Positions 24,904 through 34,596 are shown, numbered from the stretch's first letter. The stretch: 64,000 bases of DNA from Saccharothrix carnea (GCF_003014735.1 NZ_PYAX01000010.1:1-64000), one strand, 5' to 3'. Numbers and translations are program-made. The notes: generated from the sequence alone by a model not told the origin.

Positions 24904-25295
24904 CGCTTGCCCCTGCGCCGGGTGTGCTTGCTGGGGAGCTCCTTGGCCGCGCGCCGGGCGCGGATGGCCTTGCTCACGCCGTAGGACAGCGCGGCGGCCT
25001 TGACCAGCGGCCCGCCCAGGGTGGCGGTGAACAGCGAGGCGAGCGCGGAGACGTTGCCGGTGACCGCGCGGGCGTTGGCGGTGATCCCGTCCACCCGCTC
25101 CAGCTGCGTGTTCACGTGCGTGATCGTCGTGTTCGCGCCGGTGAAGATCGGGTCGCTGTTCTGGTGCGCCTTGCGGATGGCGATCGTGGCCTCGTCCAGC
25201 GTCCGGCCCAGCTTGATCAACGGGATCGCCAGCAGGAGCACAAGCAGCACGAACGCGCCGGCGGCGACCAGCGCGGCGATCTGCCCTGGCGACAC
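24900..25295 (-). CDS. DUF948-like membrane protein
   Basis: 131 residues from GTG 25295, which has GGAGG 7 bases ahead. One N-terminal transmembrane helix (about residues 5-28, IAALVAAGAFVLLVLLLAIPLIKL) is followed by a long helical region resembling a coiled coil and a basic C-terminus. Such proteins lie upstream of alaS in many Gram-positive genomes. Function unknown. Paired by overlap with the 89-residue gene. Confidence 0.8.
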   Translation of the reverse strand: MSPGQIAALVAAGAFVLLVLLLAIPLIKLGRTLDEATIAIRKAHQNSDPIFTGANTTITHVNTQLERVDGITANARAVTGNVSALASLFTATLGGPLVKAAALSYGVSKAIRARRAAKELPSKHTRRRGKR

Positions 25296-25526
25296 GGATC
25301 CTCCTGGTGGATTGCCTGGCTCACGGTGGTGGCCAAGGTTACCGCGACCGCGTTCGGCCCTCCGAACGAGATCGGGGCTGGGCTGTGCCACGTGGTGGGA
25401 CGGCGGCGCAAGACCCCCCATTTGGCGTCGATTGGATCGTCGTCGCGGCGGCTAGCGTGGGGCACGCGAGTGATCGTCACACCACGGATGGTCACGGAGG
25501 GCTTGACACACACCACACCGAGTAGA

Positions 25527-25545
25527 TGAGGTAAGCCTAACCTTA
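25527..25545 (+). promoter_or_regulatory. Iron box (DmdR/IdeR-type operator)
   Basis: TGAGGTAAGCCTAACCTTA matches 16 of 19 positions of the actinobacterial iron-repressor consensus (TTAGGTGAGCCTAACCTAA in this orientation). A TTGACA box at 25503-25508 places the -10 region inside the operator, so iron-loaded repressor should block the siderophore promoter directly. It starts 38 bases before the first gene. Confidence 0.9.
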
Positions 25546-25564
25546 ATCGATCGTCGGAGGTGCC

Positions 25565-26965
25565 GTGTTCGCCGACAGTCCCTCCGGACGACCGATCCCC
25601 CCGGGCCGGCCGGCCGACGTGCTGGCCCGCGTCACGGCCGTGCTCACCGACGGCGGGATGCTCGGCGACGTGCCCGAGCACGGCATCGGCGCGGACGCCG
25701 CGCTGGCCCTCGTCACGACCGTGCTCACCGAGGGCGGTGTCGACCTGACCAGCCCGTTCGCCGCCGCGCACCTGCAACCGCCGCCGCTGGCCGTGGCCGT
25801 CACGGCGGATTCGCTGGCCAGCGCGGGCAACGCCTCCCTGGACACCTACGACTCCGGGCCGGCGGCGCTGGCCGTGGAGCGGTGGGTGGTCGCGGCGCTC
25901 GCCCGGCTGGCCGGGTTCGGTGCCGACGCAGACGGCGTGTTCACCCCTGGCGGCACGCTGTCGAACCTGACCGCGCTGCTGCTGGCCCGGGACGCGGCGG
26001 CGGCCCGGCTGGGCCTGGACGTGCGGTCCGATGGGGTGGCGGCGCTGCCCGACCCGGTGGTGCTCTGCTCGGAACTGGCGCACTTCTCGGTGGCGCGGGC
26101 GTGCGCGGCGCTGGGCATCGGCGAGCACGCGGTGCGCACGGTGTCGGTGGACTCACGGCGGCGGATGCGGCCGGACGCCCTGGCGGCGACACTGCGGGCG
26201 GGCGGCACGCCGGTGGCCGTCGTGGCGACCGCGGGCACCACGGACTTCGGCTCGGTGGACCCGTTGCCGGAACTGGCCGAGATCGCCCGCGAGCACCGCG
26301 TGTGGCTGCACGTGGACGCCGCCTACGGGTTCGGCGCGGTGTTCTCGGCGAAACTCGCCGCGCTGGTGGACGGGCTGGCGCTGGCCGACTCGGTGACCGC
26401 GGACCTGCACAAGATCGGCTGGCAGCCCGCCGCGGCGAGCGTGCTGCTGGTGCGCTCGGCGGCGCTGTTCGGGCCGCTGGAGCGGTCGGTCGCCTACCTG
26501 AACCCGGAGGATGACCGGGCCGAGGGCTACGACGGCACGCTGGGCCGGTCGTTGCAGACCACGCGCCGGCCGGACGCGGTGAAGGTGGCCGCGACGCTGC
26601 TCGCGCTGGGCCGGGCCGGGCTGGGTGCGCTGGTGGACCGGTGCCACGAGCTGGCCGGGCACGCCGCCGCGCTGATCGCCGCCGACCCGTCGTTCGAACT
26701 GGTGGGCGGCGCGACGCTGACCACGGTGGTGTTCCGCTACCGACCCGCCGACGAGTCACTCGCCGACGAGGTGAACGCCCGCCTGCGCCGGGCGTTGCTG
26801 CGCGCGGGTGCGGCGCTGATCGGCCGCACCGAGGTGGACAAGGTGACGTGCCTGAAGCTGACCCTGCTCAACCCGAACGCCCGCGAGGCGGACCTGGCCG
26901 CCCTGCTGGCACTGGTCCGCGAAGCCGGATCCGCCGCCGAGAGACTCCTGGAAGGAGCCGCATGA
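25565..26965 (+). CDS. PLP-dependent diamine-forming decarboxylase (group II; DesA/RhbB-like)
   Basis: 466 residues. Decarboxylates a basic amino acid (lysine, ornithine or 2,4-diaminobutyrate) to the diamine backbone of a hydroxamate siderophore. The PLP lysine is Lys283 in TADLHKIGWQPAAAS; the cofactor Asp is in WLHVDAAYGFG, and the GVFTPGGTLSNLTALLLARD segment is typical. GTG 25565 follows GGAGG. No 2,4-diaminobutyrate aminotransferase is linked, so lysine (giving cadaverine) is the most economical substrate, by inference. The stop overlaps the next gene (ATGA). Confidence 0.92.
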   Translation: MFADSPSGRPIPPGRPADVLARVTAVLTDGGMLGDVPEHGIGADAALALVTTVLTEGGVDLTSPFAAAHLQPPPLAVAVTADSLASAGNASLDTYDSGPAALAVERWVVAALARLAGFGADADGVFTPGGTLSNLTALLLARDAAAARLGLDVRSDGVAALPDPVVLCSELAHFSVARACAALGIGEHAVRTVSVDSRRRMRPDALAATLRAGGTPVAVVATAGTTDFGSVDPLPELAEIAREHRVWLHVDAAYGFGAVFSAKLAALVDGLALADSVTADLHKIGWQPAAASVLLVRSAALFGPLERSVAYLNPEDDRAEGYDGTLGRSLQTTRRPDAVKVAATLLALGRAGLGALVDRCHELAGHAAALIAADPSFELVGGATLTTVVFRYRPADESLADEVNARLRRALLRAGAALIGRTEVDKVTCLKLTLLNPNAREADLAALLALVREAGSAAERLLEGAA

Positions 26966-28635
26966 CACCCGATCCGCTTGAGGGCGACCCGCGGTCGACC
27001 TCGGAGCACGCGCATCTGGAGGCGTTGCTGCGCTGTTGGGTGCGGGAACGGAACGTGTCGGTGACCGGCCGGGTGCGGGTCGACGTGCTCGGGGTGCCGT
27101 TGGAGGCGGAGGTGCGGTACTGGTCGGCGACCGGGCGGCACCGGTTCGGGGCGGTGACGTTGGCGGGCAGACCGGCCGATCCGGTGGTGGCGGTGGCACT
27201 GGTGGCGGCGGAGCTGGTGTCCGGGCGGACCGGAGGTGGGGACGGCCTGGTCGCGGACCTGGTCGAGCGGACCGCCGAGTCGGTGCGCCGGGTCGCGGAG
27301 TTCGTGGCGTACCGGCGGCGTGAGCCGGTGGGGCCGGCGGACCGGTTCCTGGACAGCGAGCAGCGGCTGATGCTCGGGCACCTGCACCACCCCGCGCCCA
27401 AGAGCCGGGACGGCCTGTCCGACGCCGACAACGCCCGGTTCGCGCCCGAGCTGCGCGGTTCGTTCCCGCTGTTCTGGTTCTCGGCGGCCGAGGAGGTCGT
27501 GTCGCACGGGTCGGTGGCCGGGCCGGACGCGGTGACGTTGATGTCGACGTTGGCCGGGCGCAGCCCCGAACCGGGCCGGGTGCTGGTGCCCGCGCACCCC
27601 TGGCAGGCGCACGACCTGCTGAGCAGGCCGCGGATCGCGTCACTGGTCTCGCGCGGGCTGCTGGAGCCGCTGGGCGAGTTCGGCCCGCCGTGGTCGCCGA
27701 CGTCGAGCCTGCGCACGGTGTACCGGACGGGTGCGCCGGTGATGCTGAAGCTGTCGCTGGGCCTGCGGATCACGAACTCGCGGCGCGAGTCGACGTCGAC
27801 CGAGCTGCGCCGCGGCTCGGAGATCCACCTGCTGCTGGAGTCCGGCTACGCGGCCGGCACGGAGAAGGCGCACCCCGAGTTCGGCGTCGTGCGCGACCCG
27901 TCGTGGATCGCGGTGGACGAGGGCGGCGAGGTCACCGGGCTGGACGTGGCCGTGCGCGAGGTGCCGGAGGACATCGGCGACTCGCGGTGCCTGGCGGGCA
28001 TGGTCGCGCCACGACCGGGTATCGGTCGTTCCCTGCTGGGTGAACTCGTGCTGCGGCTCAACGCGGCCGAGTGGGTCGCCGACTACACCGACCGGGTGCT
28101 GGTGCCGATGCTGCGCCTGTACGCGGAGACCGGCATCGGGTTGGAGGCGCACCAGCAGAACACGCTGGTGCGGCTGGACCCGGCGGGGCGGGTGGTCGGC
28201 GGGCGGTACCGGGACAACCAGGGCTACTACCTGGCCGCCTCGCACCTGCCGAGGGTGCTGGAGCGGCTGGGCGTCGAGAAGTCGACGCTGGCCGTGGTGG
28301 ACGACGCAGTCGTGGACGACCGGCTCACCTACTACCTGCTGCGCAACCAGGCGCTGGCGGTGATCGGCTGCATCGGCGTGGAAGGTCTGGCCGACGAGCG
28401 CGACCTGCTGGGAGTGATGGCGGCACGGCTGGAAGCGGCGCTGCCGGCGTTGGCCGAGGCGGGCCCGGACGGCGACCGACTGGCCCGGAGGTGGTTGGAG
28501 GCGGACGTGCTGCCGTGCAAGGCGAACCTGCTGACCAGGCTGGAGGGCATCGACGAGGTGCTCGCACCGCTGGACGCGCAGTCGGTGTACTTCGACGCGC
28601 CGAACCCGTTGCGGGAGGGCAGGTGCGCCCGGTGA
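26962..28635 (+). CDS. NIS siderophore synthetase, IucA/RhbC-like (first)
   Basis: 557-residue NRPS-independent siderophore synthetase. Visible family motifs are the ATP-binding AHPWQAHD, LGLRITNSRRES, LEAHQQNTLVRL near residue 400, and the C-terminal FhuF-like region (LPCKANLLTRL). Enzymes of this position (RhbC, IucA) adenylate a citrate carboxylate and condense it with the N-acyl-N-hydroxydiamine. ATG 26962 has GGAAGGAG upstream and overlaps the decarboxylase stop. Confidence 0.92.
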   Translation: MTPDPLEGDPRSTSEHAHLEALLRCWVRERNVSVTGRVRVDVLGVPLEAEVRYWSATGRHRFGAVTLAGRPADPVVAVALVAAELVSGRTGGGDGLVADLVERTAESVRRVAEFVAYRRREPVGPADRFLDSEQRLMLGHLHHPAPKSRDGLSDADNARFAPELRGSFPLFWFSAAEEVVSHGSVAGPDAVTLMSTLAGRSPEPGRVLVPAHPWQAHDLLSRPRIASLVSRGLLEPLGEFGPPWSPTSSLRTVYRTGAPVMLKLSLGLRITNSRRESTSTELRRGSEIHLLLESGYAAGTEKAHPEFGVVRDPSWIAVDEGGEVTGLDVAVREVPEDIGDSRCLAGMVAPRPGIGRSLLGELVLRLNAAEWVADYTDRVLVPMLRLYAETGIGLEAHQQNTLVRLDPAGRVVGGRYRDNQGYYLAASHLPRVLERLGVEKSTLAVVDDAVVDDRLTYYLLRNQALAVIGCIGVEGLADERDLLGVMAARLEAALPALAEAGPDGDRLARRWLEADVLPCKANLLTRLEGIDEVLAPLDAQSVYFDAPNPLREGRCAR

Positions 28636-29210
28636 CCCACCTCGACGCCTACCGGCCGACCGACGACCTGTCCGCCGTGCCCGGTCCACCGCTGCCGGTG
28701 CTCACCGACGGCTGGCACGCCCGCGTGGTCGACCCGGACACCCGTGACCTGGACCTGGTGCACCGCTGGATGCAGGCGCCGCACGTGGTCGCGTTCTGGC
28801 ACCAGGCGTGGCCGCGCGGGCAGTGGGAGGAGGAGCTGAGGCGGCAGCTGTCCGGGCTGCACTCGTTGCCGGTGCTGGTGAGCCGCGGCGAGGACCCGGT
28901 GATCTACCTGGAGGTGTACCGGGCGGCACGGGACGTGGTCGCGCAGGTCTACCCGGCCCGGCCGCACGACCTCGGGCTGCACGTCGCCGTGGGCGAGCTG
29001 TCGATGACCGACCAGGGGCTGGTGCGCAAGCTGCTGCCGGTGGTGACGGCGGCGCTGTTCGACGCCGACCCGCGGTGCACGCGGGTGCTGCTGGAGCCGG
29101 ACGTGCGCAACCGGCGGGCGATCGCGTCGTTCACCGCGGGCGGGTTCGCGCCGGTCGGCGAGGTGCTGCTGCCGGACAAGGTGGCGCTGCTGATGGTGCG
29201 CACGCGATGA
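28632..29210 (+). CDS. GNAT-family N-acyltransferase of the siderophore pathway (RhbD/AlcB-like)
   Basis: 192 residues. Acylates the hydroxylamine of the diamine from acyl-CoA, usually acetyl-CoA in rhizobactin/aerobactin-type pathways and succinyl-CoA in desferrioxamine-type pathways. The RhbD/IucB/AlcB wording is clear: HRWMQAPHVVAFWHQAWP, PVIYLEVYRAARDVV, and TRVLLEPDVRNRRAIASFTAGGF. GTG 28632 overlaps the upstream stop (GTGA); an in-frame GTG at 28623 is an alternative start. Confidence 0.9.
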   Translation: MTHLDAYRPTDDLSAVPGPPLPVLTDGWHARVVDPDTRDLDLVHRWMQAPHVVAFWHQAWPRGQWEEELRRQLSGLHSLPVLVSRGEDPVIYLEVYRAARDVVAQVYPARPHDLGLHVAVGELSMTDQGLVRKLLPVVTAALFDADPRCTRVLLEPDVRNRRAIASFTAGGFAPVGEVLLPDKVALLMVRTR

Positions 29211-30523
29211 GCGCCCAGGGGCCGGTCACCGACGTCGTGGCGATCGGGTGCGGGCCGTTCAACCTGGGCCTGGCCGCGTTGGCGTCCACTGTGGACGACC
29301 TGGGCGTGGTGGTGCTGGAGGCGCGGCCGGAGCTGCGGTGGCACAGCGGGATGATGTTCGGCGACGCGCTGCTGCAGGTCAGCTTCCTGGCCGACCTGGT
29401 GACGTTGGTCGACCCGACGCACCCGCTGTCGTTCCTGGCCTACCTGCGTGACGCGGACCGGCTGTACCCGTTCTACGTGCGGGAGAGGTTCCACCCGACC
29501 CGGCGCGAGTACGAGGACTACCTGCGGTGGGCGGCGTCCCGGCTGCCGGTGCGGTTCTCGCACGACGTCACGTCGGTGCGGTGGGAGGGCGACCGGTTCG
29601 CCGTGTCGGGGCCGGGGTTCTCGGTGGACGCGCGGCACCTGGTGCTCGGGGTGGGCACCACGCCGTCCGTGCCGCCCGCGCTGGCCGGGCTCGGTGACCG
29701 GCTGGTGCACAGCTCGGACTACCTGCACCGCTCGACGTCCGCCGAACGGGTGACCGTGGTGGGGTCGGGGCAGTCGGGCGCGGAGATCGTGCTCGACCTG
29801 CTGCGGCGCAACCTGGACGGCGGGCCGGCGGTGACGTGGCTGACCCGGACGCCGGTGTTCGCGCCGCTGGACTACACCAAGCTGGTGCTGGAGATGACCA
29901 CGCCGTCGTACGTGCGGCACTTCCACTCGTTGCCGCAGGACCGGCGGGACGCGTTGCGCGCCGAGCACTGGCGGCACTACCGGGCGATCTCGTCCGAGAC
30001 GCTGGAGGAGCTGCACGACCTGCTGTACCGGCGGGAGTGGGAGCACGGGCTCGCGCCGGTCGAGCTGCGACCGGGCGTGACGGTGGTGTCGTCGTCGGTC
30101 TCCGGTTCCGAGGTGGTGCTGGAGTGCGCGCACCGGGACACCGGGCGGACGTTCCAACATCACACCGACCTCGTGGTGGCGGCCACCGGGTACGTGCAGG
30201 CGCCGACGCCGTTCCTGGAGCCGTTGGAGCCGTTCATCCACCGGGACGCACAGGGCCGGTACGTCGTCGCGCTGGACCACTCGATTTCGCTGGACCCGTC
30301 GATCACCGGGCGGGTGTTCGTGGCGAACGCCGACCTGCACAGCCACGGCGTGGCCGCGCCCGACCTGGGCATCGGGGCGGTGCGCAACGCCACCATCGTC
30401 AACGCGGTGACCGGGCGCGAGGTCTACCCGCTGCCCAAGCACACCGCCTACACCAGCTTCAGCGCTCCTGAGGACGAGGGGCAACCGAGGGACGCTGGGC
30501 ATCCGGGAGACGACGTTGACTGA
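29207..30523 (+). CDS. FAD/NADPH-dependent diamine N-monooxygenase (RhbE/DesB/IucD-like)
   Basis: 438 residues. Hydroxylates the terminal amine of the diamine, giving the hydroxamate precursor. N-terminal FAD motif IGCGPFNLGLAALAS, MMFGDALLQVSFLADLVTLVDP, the NADPH motif VVGSGQSGAEIVLDLL, and the C-terminal ATGYVQAPTPFLEPL are diagnostic for the lysine/ornithine N-monooxygenase family. Start ATG 29207 overlaps the acyltransferase stop. Confidence 0.94.
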   Translation: MSAQGPVTDVVAIGCGPFNLGLAALASTVDDLGVVVLEARPELRWHSGMMFGDALLQVSFLADLVTLVDPTHPLSFLAYLRDADRLYPFYVRERFHPTRREYEDYLRWAASRLPVRFSHDVTSVRWEGDRFAVSGPGFSVDARHLVLGVGTTPSVPPALAGLGDRLVHSSDYLHRSTSAERVTVVGSGQSGAEIVLDLLRRNLDGGPAVTWLTRTPVFAPLDYTKLVLEMTTPSYVRHFHSLPQDRRDALRAEHWRHYRAISSETLEELHDLLYRREWEHGLAPVELRPGVTVVSSSVSGSEVVLECAHRDTGRTFQHHTDLVVAATGYVQAPTPFLEPLEPFIHRDAQGRYVVALDHSISLDPSITGRVFVANADLHSHGVAAPDLGIGAVRNATIVNAVTGREVYPLPKHTAYTSFSAPEDEGQPRDAGHPGDDVD

Positions 30524-32261
30524 CCTGTGGCGCGAGTGCTCGGCGGCGTTGCTGGCCAAGGCGATCGGCGAGCTGTGCTTCGAAGGGCTGCTGACCCCGT
30601 CCGAGGGCTACGAGCTGCGGTTCGACGACGCGGTCTACACGTTCTCGGCGACGCGGACGGCGTTCGGCGGGTGGGCGGTGGAGCCGGGGTCGGTGCGCCG
30701 GGCGGCGTCCGGGATCCTCGGCGACGACGTGGTGGAGCCGTGCGACGACGTGCGGCGGTTCGTGGTGGACGCGTTCCGGTTCCTGCGGGTCGACCCGGCC
30801 ACGACCGCCGGTTTCCTGGCCGAGGTGACCGCGACCGTGGCCGCCGACGTGGCGCTGGCGTCGACCGCGTGGCCGGTGGCGGAGCTGGTGTCGTTGCCGC
30901 GGGCCGAGCTGGACGGTCACCTGACCGGGCACCCGTGGCTGATCGCGAACAAGGGGCGGGTCGGGTTCTCCGCGGAGGACCTGGCGCGGCACAGCCCCGA
31001 GGCGCGCACGCCCGTGCGGCTGCCGTGGTTGGCCGTGCACCGGGGGCTGGCGGAGTTCCGCGGCACGTCGTCGCTGTCGGAGTCGTCGGTGCGGGAGCAC
31101 GAGCTGGACCCGATGACGGTGGAGCGGTTCACCGAGGCGTTGCAGGAGGCGGGTGCCGACCCGGCGGCGTACGTGTGGCTGCCCGTGCACCCGTGGCAGC
31201 TCGACCACGTCGTGCGGACGCTGTGGGCGGCGGAGCTGGCCACCGGCCGAATCGTGGAGCTGGGCGAGGCGCCGGACTGGTACCTGCCGACCCAGGCGAT
31301 CCGCACCATGTCCGATGTGGACTCGCCGGGGCGGTACCAGGTCAAGCTGCCGTTGAAGGTGCTGAACACGTCGGTGTACCGGGGCATCCCGCCGCACTGC
31401 ACGCTCGCCGCGCCGGTGGTCACGCAGTGGCTCGCCGGGCTGTGGCAGGCGGACAAGCTGATCGGCGAGTGGGGCACGCAGCTGCTGGGCGAGGTGGCTT
31501 CGGTGACCGTCCGGCACCCGCACCTGTCGCGGGCGGGTGACGTGCCGTACCAGTGGCTGGAGACCCTCGGGTGCATCTGGCGCGAGCCGGTGGCGTTGCG
31601 GCCCGGTGAGCGCTCGTGGTCGTTGGCGGCCCTGCTGCACGTGGACCGCGCCGGTCGGCCGTTGCTGCTGGAGTACCTCGGCGGGACCGACCCGGCGGTG
31701 TGGTTCGCCGCCCTGCTCCGCGCCCTGCTCCGGCCGCTGCTGCACGTGCTCTACACGTACGGCATCACGTTCAACCCGCACGGCGAGAACGTCGTCGTGA
31801 TCACGGACAACGACCACGTGCCGGTCCGGGTGGCGCTGTTGGACCTGGTGGACGACGTGAACGTGTCCGTGGACCGGGTACCCGCCCGCGGCCTGGAACC
31901 GGACGCCCACGACCCCGTGCTGCCGCGCAAGCCGTGGCCGATCCTGCGCCAGTACATCGTGGACGCCCTGCTGGTCGGCGTCTTCCGCCCGCTGTCCACC
32001 CTGATCCCGCTGGGCCACGACCGGTTCTGGGGCATGGTCCGCGGCGAGATCGACGCCTACCGCGACCACTTCCCCACCCTGGCGCCCCGAATGGACTCCG
32101 GCTCCCTGACCGTCCCGGAGTTCCTCCGCTACCCGCTCAACAGCTACCGGATCACGTTGGGCTACCAGGACCTGACCGCACGCCCGCCGGTCCCGAAGAC
32201 GGGCACCCTGCCGAACCCGCTGCACGACGTCGCACCGATACCACCGGCGGACGGCTGGTGA
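30516..32261 (+). CDS. NIS siderophore synthetase, IucC/RhbF/DesD-like (second)
   Basis: 581 residues. Motifs: HPWQLDHVV, LPTQAIRTMSDVDSP, KLPLKVLNTSVYRGIPPH, and FNPHGENVVVITDN. This is the type C wording of enzymes that add the second hydroxamate arm (IucC, RhbF) or oligomerise monomers (DesD). The TTG at 30516 is taken as start: GGGAGA precedes it, and the overlap with the monooxygenase is 8 bases. Having a second synthetase argues against a simple desferrioxamine pathway. Confidence 0.92.
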   Translation: MTDLWRECSAALLAKAIGELCFEGLLTPSEGYELRFDDAVYTFSATRTAFGGWAVEPGSVRRAASGILGDDVVEPCDDVRRFVVDAFRFLRVDPATTAGFLAEVTATVAADVALASTAWPVAELVSLPRAELDGHLTGHPWLIANKGRVGFSAEDLARHSPEARTPVRLPWLAVHRGLAEFRGTSSLSESSVREHELDPMTVERFTEALQEAGADPAAYVWLPVHPWQLDHVVRTLWAAELATGRIVELGEAPDWYLPTQAIRTMSDVDSPGRYQVKLPLKVLNTSVYRGIPPHCTLAAPVVTQWLAGLWQADKLIGEWGTQLLGEVASVTVRHPHLSRAGDVPYQWLETLGCIWREPVALRPGERSWSLAALLHVDRAGRPLLLEYLGGTDPAVWFAALLRALLRPLLHVLYTYGITFNPHGENVVVITDNDHVPVRVALLDLVDDVNVSVDRVPARGLEPDAHDPVLPRKPWPILRQYIVDALLVGVFRPLSTLIPLGHDRFWGMVRGEIDAYRDHFPTLAPRMDSGSLTVPEFLRYPLNSYRITLGYQDLTARPPVPKTGTLPNPLHDVAPIPPADGW

Positions 32262-32267
32262 GGCTCT

Positions 32268-32306
32268 GGCCGCCTCATCCGGTATCCCCGGCCGGACGAG
32301 GCGGCC
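32268..32306 (+). terminator. Hairpin terminator of the siderophore operon
   Basis: 15-base arms (32268-32282 and 32292-32306) pair with one mismatch around a 9-base loop, beginning 7 bases after the last siderophore stop. It lies between convergent genes and can act on both strands. Confidence 0.8.
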
Positions 32307-32312
32307 GGAGGA

Positions 32313-33047
32313 TCAGAGGCGGCCCAGGGTGAGGTAGGCGAGGCCGAAGTAGCCTCGGTAGCCCTTCAGCCAGCCGTCGCGGTGGTCGTCGACGATCGCG
32401 CGGACCTCGGCGGCCTTCGGGTCGTTCGGGTTCTCGAGCAGCCAGCGTTCCCGGGCGGCGCACCAGCGGGATTCGAAGCTGTCCCACTCGTCCGGGGAGG
32501 CGGTGGCGAGGTTCAGCAGGCGGTAACCGCAGGTCATCGCCAGGTCTACGAGTTCGGGGAGAGTGCCGAACTCCTCCTCGCCGAAGATCTCGAGGGACTT
32601 CGCGTTGGGTGGCTGTTCCCAGAAGCCGTCGCCGAGCAGGAGCCTGCCGCCGGGGCGGGTGCGGGCGTGCAGGGCCTCCAGGGTGGCCTTCGTGCCGCCC
32701 CACGCGTGGGACGCGCCGATCGAGATGGTCACGTCCGCGGGTTCGGCGGACCAGCCGGTGACGTCGGCCAGGTCCAGCGTGACGCGGGAGGTCAGGCCCC
32801 TGGCCTCGACGTTCGCCCGGCCGCGGGTGATGGCGTGGTCGTCGCTGTCCACCCCGAACCCGGTCACGCCCGGCTGGTGCTCGACCGCGCGCAGCAGCAA
32901 CTCCGCCCAGCCGCAGCCGTAGTCGACCACCCGCTCCCCCGGTGCCAGCCGCAGGCTGGTGATCAGGTCGAACGCCTTCGCGTCCGAGAGCGGGGTGTTG
33001 AAGTCGAGCAGGGCGTGGCCGTTCAGGGGTGTGTCTGTCACGGGCAC
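32313..33047 (-). CDS. SAM-dependent class I methyltransferase
   Basis: 244 residues. The SAM-binding motif I reads VVDYGCGWAELLL near residue 40, followed by GFGVDSDDHAI (acidic loop) and ADVTISIGASHAWGG (motif IV region). The C-terminal part (FESRWCAARERWLLENPND, GYFGLAYLTLGRL) resembles a family often annotated only as methyltransferase. It converges on the siderophore operon and is not obviously part of it. Substrate unknown. Confidence 0.85.
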   Translation of the reverse strand: MPVTDTPLNGHALLDFNTPLSDAKAFDLITSLRLAPGERVVDYGCGWAELLLRAVEHQPGVTGFGVDSDDHAITRGRANVEARGLTSRVTLDLADVTGWSAEPADVTISIGASHAWGGTKATLEALHARTRPGGRLLLGDGFWEQPPNAKSLEIFGEEEFGTLPELVDLAMTCGYRLLNLATASPDEWDSFESRWCAARERWLLENPNDPKAAEVRAIVDDHRDGWLKGYRGYFGLAYLTLGRL

Positions 33048-33081
33048 ACCGTGTCAGAACGCGAACGGATCGGAAATGGAT

Positions 33082-34428
33082 TTACTCCTCGCCGCGGACG
33101 ACCTTGCGCAGCTTCGGCAGGCGTTCGGCGATCACTCGTTCGACGCCCCGGCCGGTCGGCTGGTAGTAGTCACGGCCGACCAGGTCGTCCGGCGGGTACT
33201 GCTGGGTCAGCACGCCTTCCGGCACGTCGTGCGGGTAGCGGTAGCCCTGGGCGTTGCCCAGCTTCGCCGCGCCCGCGTAGTGGCCGTCGCGCAGGTGCGC
33301 GGGCACCGAGCCGATCGCGCCTTTGCGCACGTCCGACATGGCCTCGCTGATCGCGGTCGTGACGGCGTTCGACTTGGGCGCGGTGGCCAGGTGGACGGTG
33401 GCCTGGGCGAGGTTCAGCGCGCATTCCGGCAGCCCGATGAGCTGCACGGCCTGCGCCGCGGCCACGCACGTCTGCAACGCGGTCGGGTCGGCCATGCCGA
33501 CGTCCTCGCTGGCGTGGATCACCAGCCGCCGGGCGATGAACCTCGGGTCCTCCCCCGCCTCGATCATCCGGGCCAGGTAGTGCAGCGCCGCGTCCACGTC
33601 CGAACCGCGGATCGACTTGATGAACGCGCTGGTCACGTCGTAGTGCTGGTCGCCCTGCCGGTCGTAGCGCACGGCCGCCTTGTCGACCGTCGCCTCCAGC
33701 GTGGCCAGGTCCAGGACACCGCCTGCACCGACCGAGTCCGCGGCGGCTTCGAGCGCGGTCAACGCGCGCCGGGCGTCACCGCCGGCCAGCCGGACCAGGT
33801 GGTCCTCGGCGTCCTGCTCGACGGTGACCGTGCCGCCGAGGCCGCGTTCGTCCTCGATCGCCCGCCTGACCAGCACGCGCACCGCGTCGTCGGTCAACGG
33901 GCGCAGTTGCAGCACCAGCGACCGCGAGAGCAACGGCGAGACGACCGAGAAGAACGGGTTCTCCGTGGTCGCCGCCACCAGCAGCACGATCCGGTCCTCC
34001 ACCGCGCCGAGCAGCGCGTCCTGCTGGGTCTTGGAGAACCGGTGCACCTCGTCGATGAACAGCACGGTCGACTCGCCGGAGCGGACCAGGCGGCGACGTG
34101 CCTCCTCGATGACCGCACGCACCTCCTTCACCCCCGCCGACAGCGCCGACAGCGCGGCGAACCGCCGTCCGGTGGCCTGGGAGACGAGCGTGGCCAGCGT
34201 CGTCTTGCCCGTCCCCGGCGGGCCGTAGAGCATGATCGAGGCGGGCGACGAGCCCTCCACCAGCCTGCGCAGCGGCGCGCCCGGCCCGAGCAGGTGGTCC
34301 TGCCCGACCACCTCGTCCAGGGTGCGCGGGCGCATCCGCACGGCCAGCGGCGCGTTGGCGGCGATGCGCGCCGCCTTCTCCTCCGGGTCGACGCCGAACA
34401 AGCCGTCGTCGAACAGCCCTTCGTTCAC
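33082..34428 (-). CDS. rarA: Replication-associated recombination protein RarA (MgsA)
   Basis: 448-residue clamp-loader-like AAA+ ATPase that acts at stalled forks with SSB. Walker [11 protein letters not shown], Walker [19 protein letters not shown], arginine-finger region [12 protein letters not shown], and the C-terminal tetramerisation domain ([34 protein letters not shown]) are clear. GTG 34428 gives the usual length; in-frame GTG codons up to 34455 and ATG 34476 are possible starts. Confidence 0.92.
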   Translation of the reverse strand: MNEGLFDDGLFGVDPEEKAARIAANAPLAVRMRPRTLDEVVGQDHLLGPGAPLRRLVEGSSPASIMLYGPPGTGKTTLATLVSQATGRRFAALSALSAGVKEVRAVIEEARRRLVRSGESTVLFIDEVHRFSKTQQDALLGAVEDRIVLLVAATTENPFFSVVSPLLSRSLVLQLRPLTDDAVRVLVRRAIEDERGLGGTVTVEQDAEDHLVRLAGGDARRALTALEAAADSVGAGGVLDLATLEATVDKAAVRYDRQGDQHYDVTSAFIKSIRGSDVDAALHYLARMIEAGEDPRFIARRLVIHASEDVGMADPTALQTCVAAAQAVQLIGLPECALNLAQATVHLATAPKSNAVTTAISEAMSDVRKGAIGSVPAHLRDGHYAGAAKLGNAQGYRYPHDVPEGVLTQQYPPDDLVGRDYYQPTGRGVERVIAERLPKLRKVVRGEE

Positions 34429-34596
34429 GTGTTCGACTGTAGCTTCCCCGTGCACAGCCGCTGTCCGAGCGTGCAACGGTGGTTCCGTCGCAGGTCACCT
34501 GGGGTGCAGGGTGTGCGGCATGAGCGAGCTTGCGAGCGAATCATTCAACACAGCGCACCTTGCTCATGCCACGCCGAGCGCTAGCGAGGCGTGTGC

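Noticed and set aside
25565..32261. Desferrioxamine (desABCD) cluster
   Set aside because: A classical des cluster has one synthetase; here two synthetases in the rhb order are present, so the simple name was not used. The final product is still unproven.
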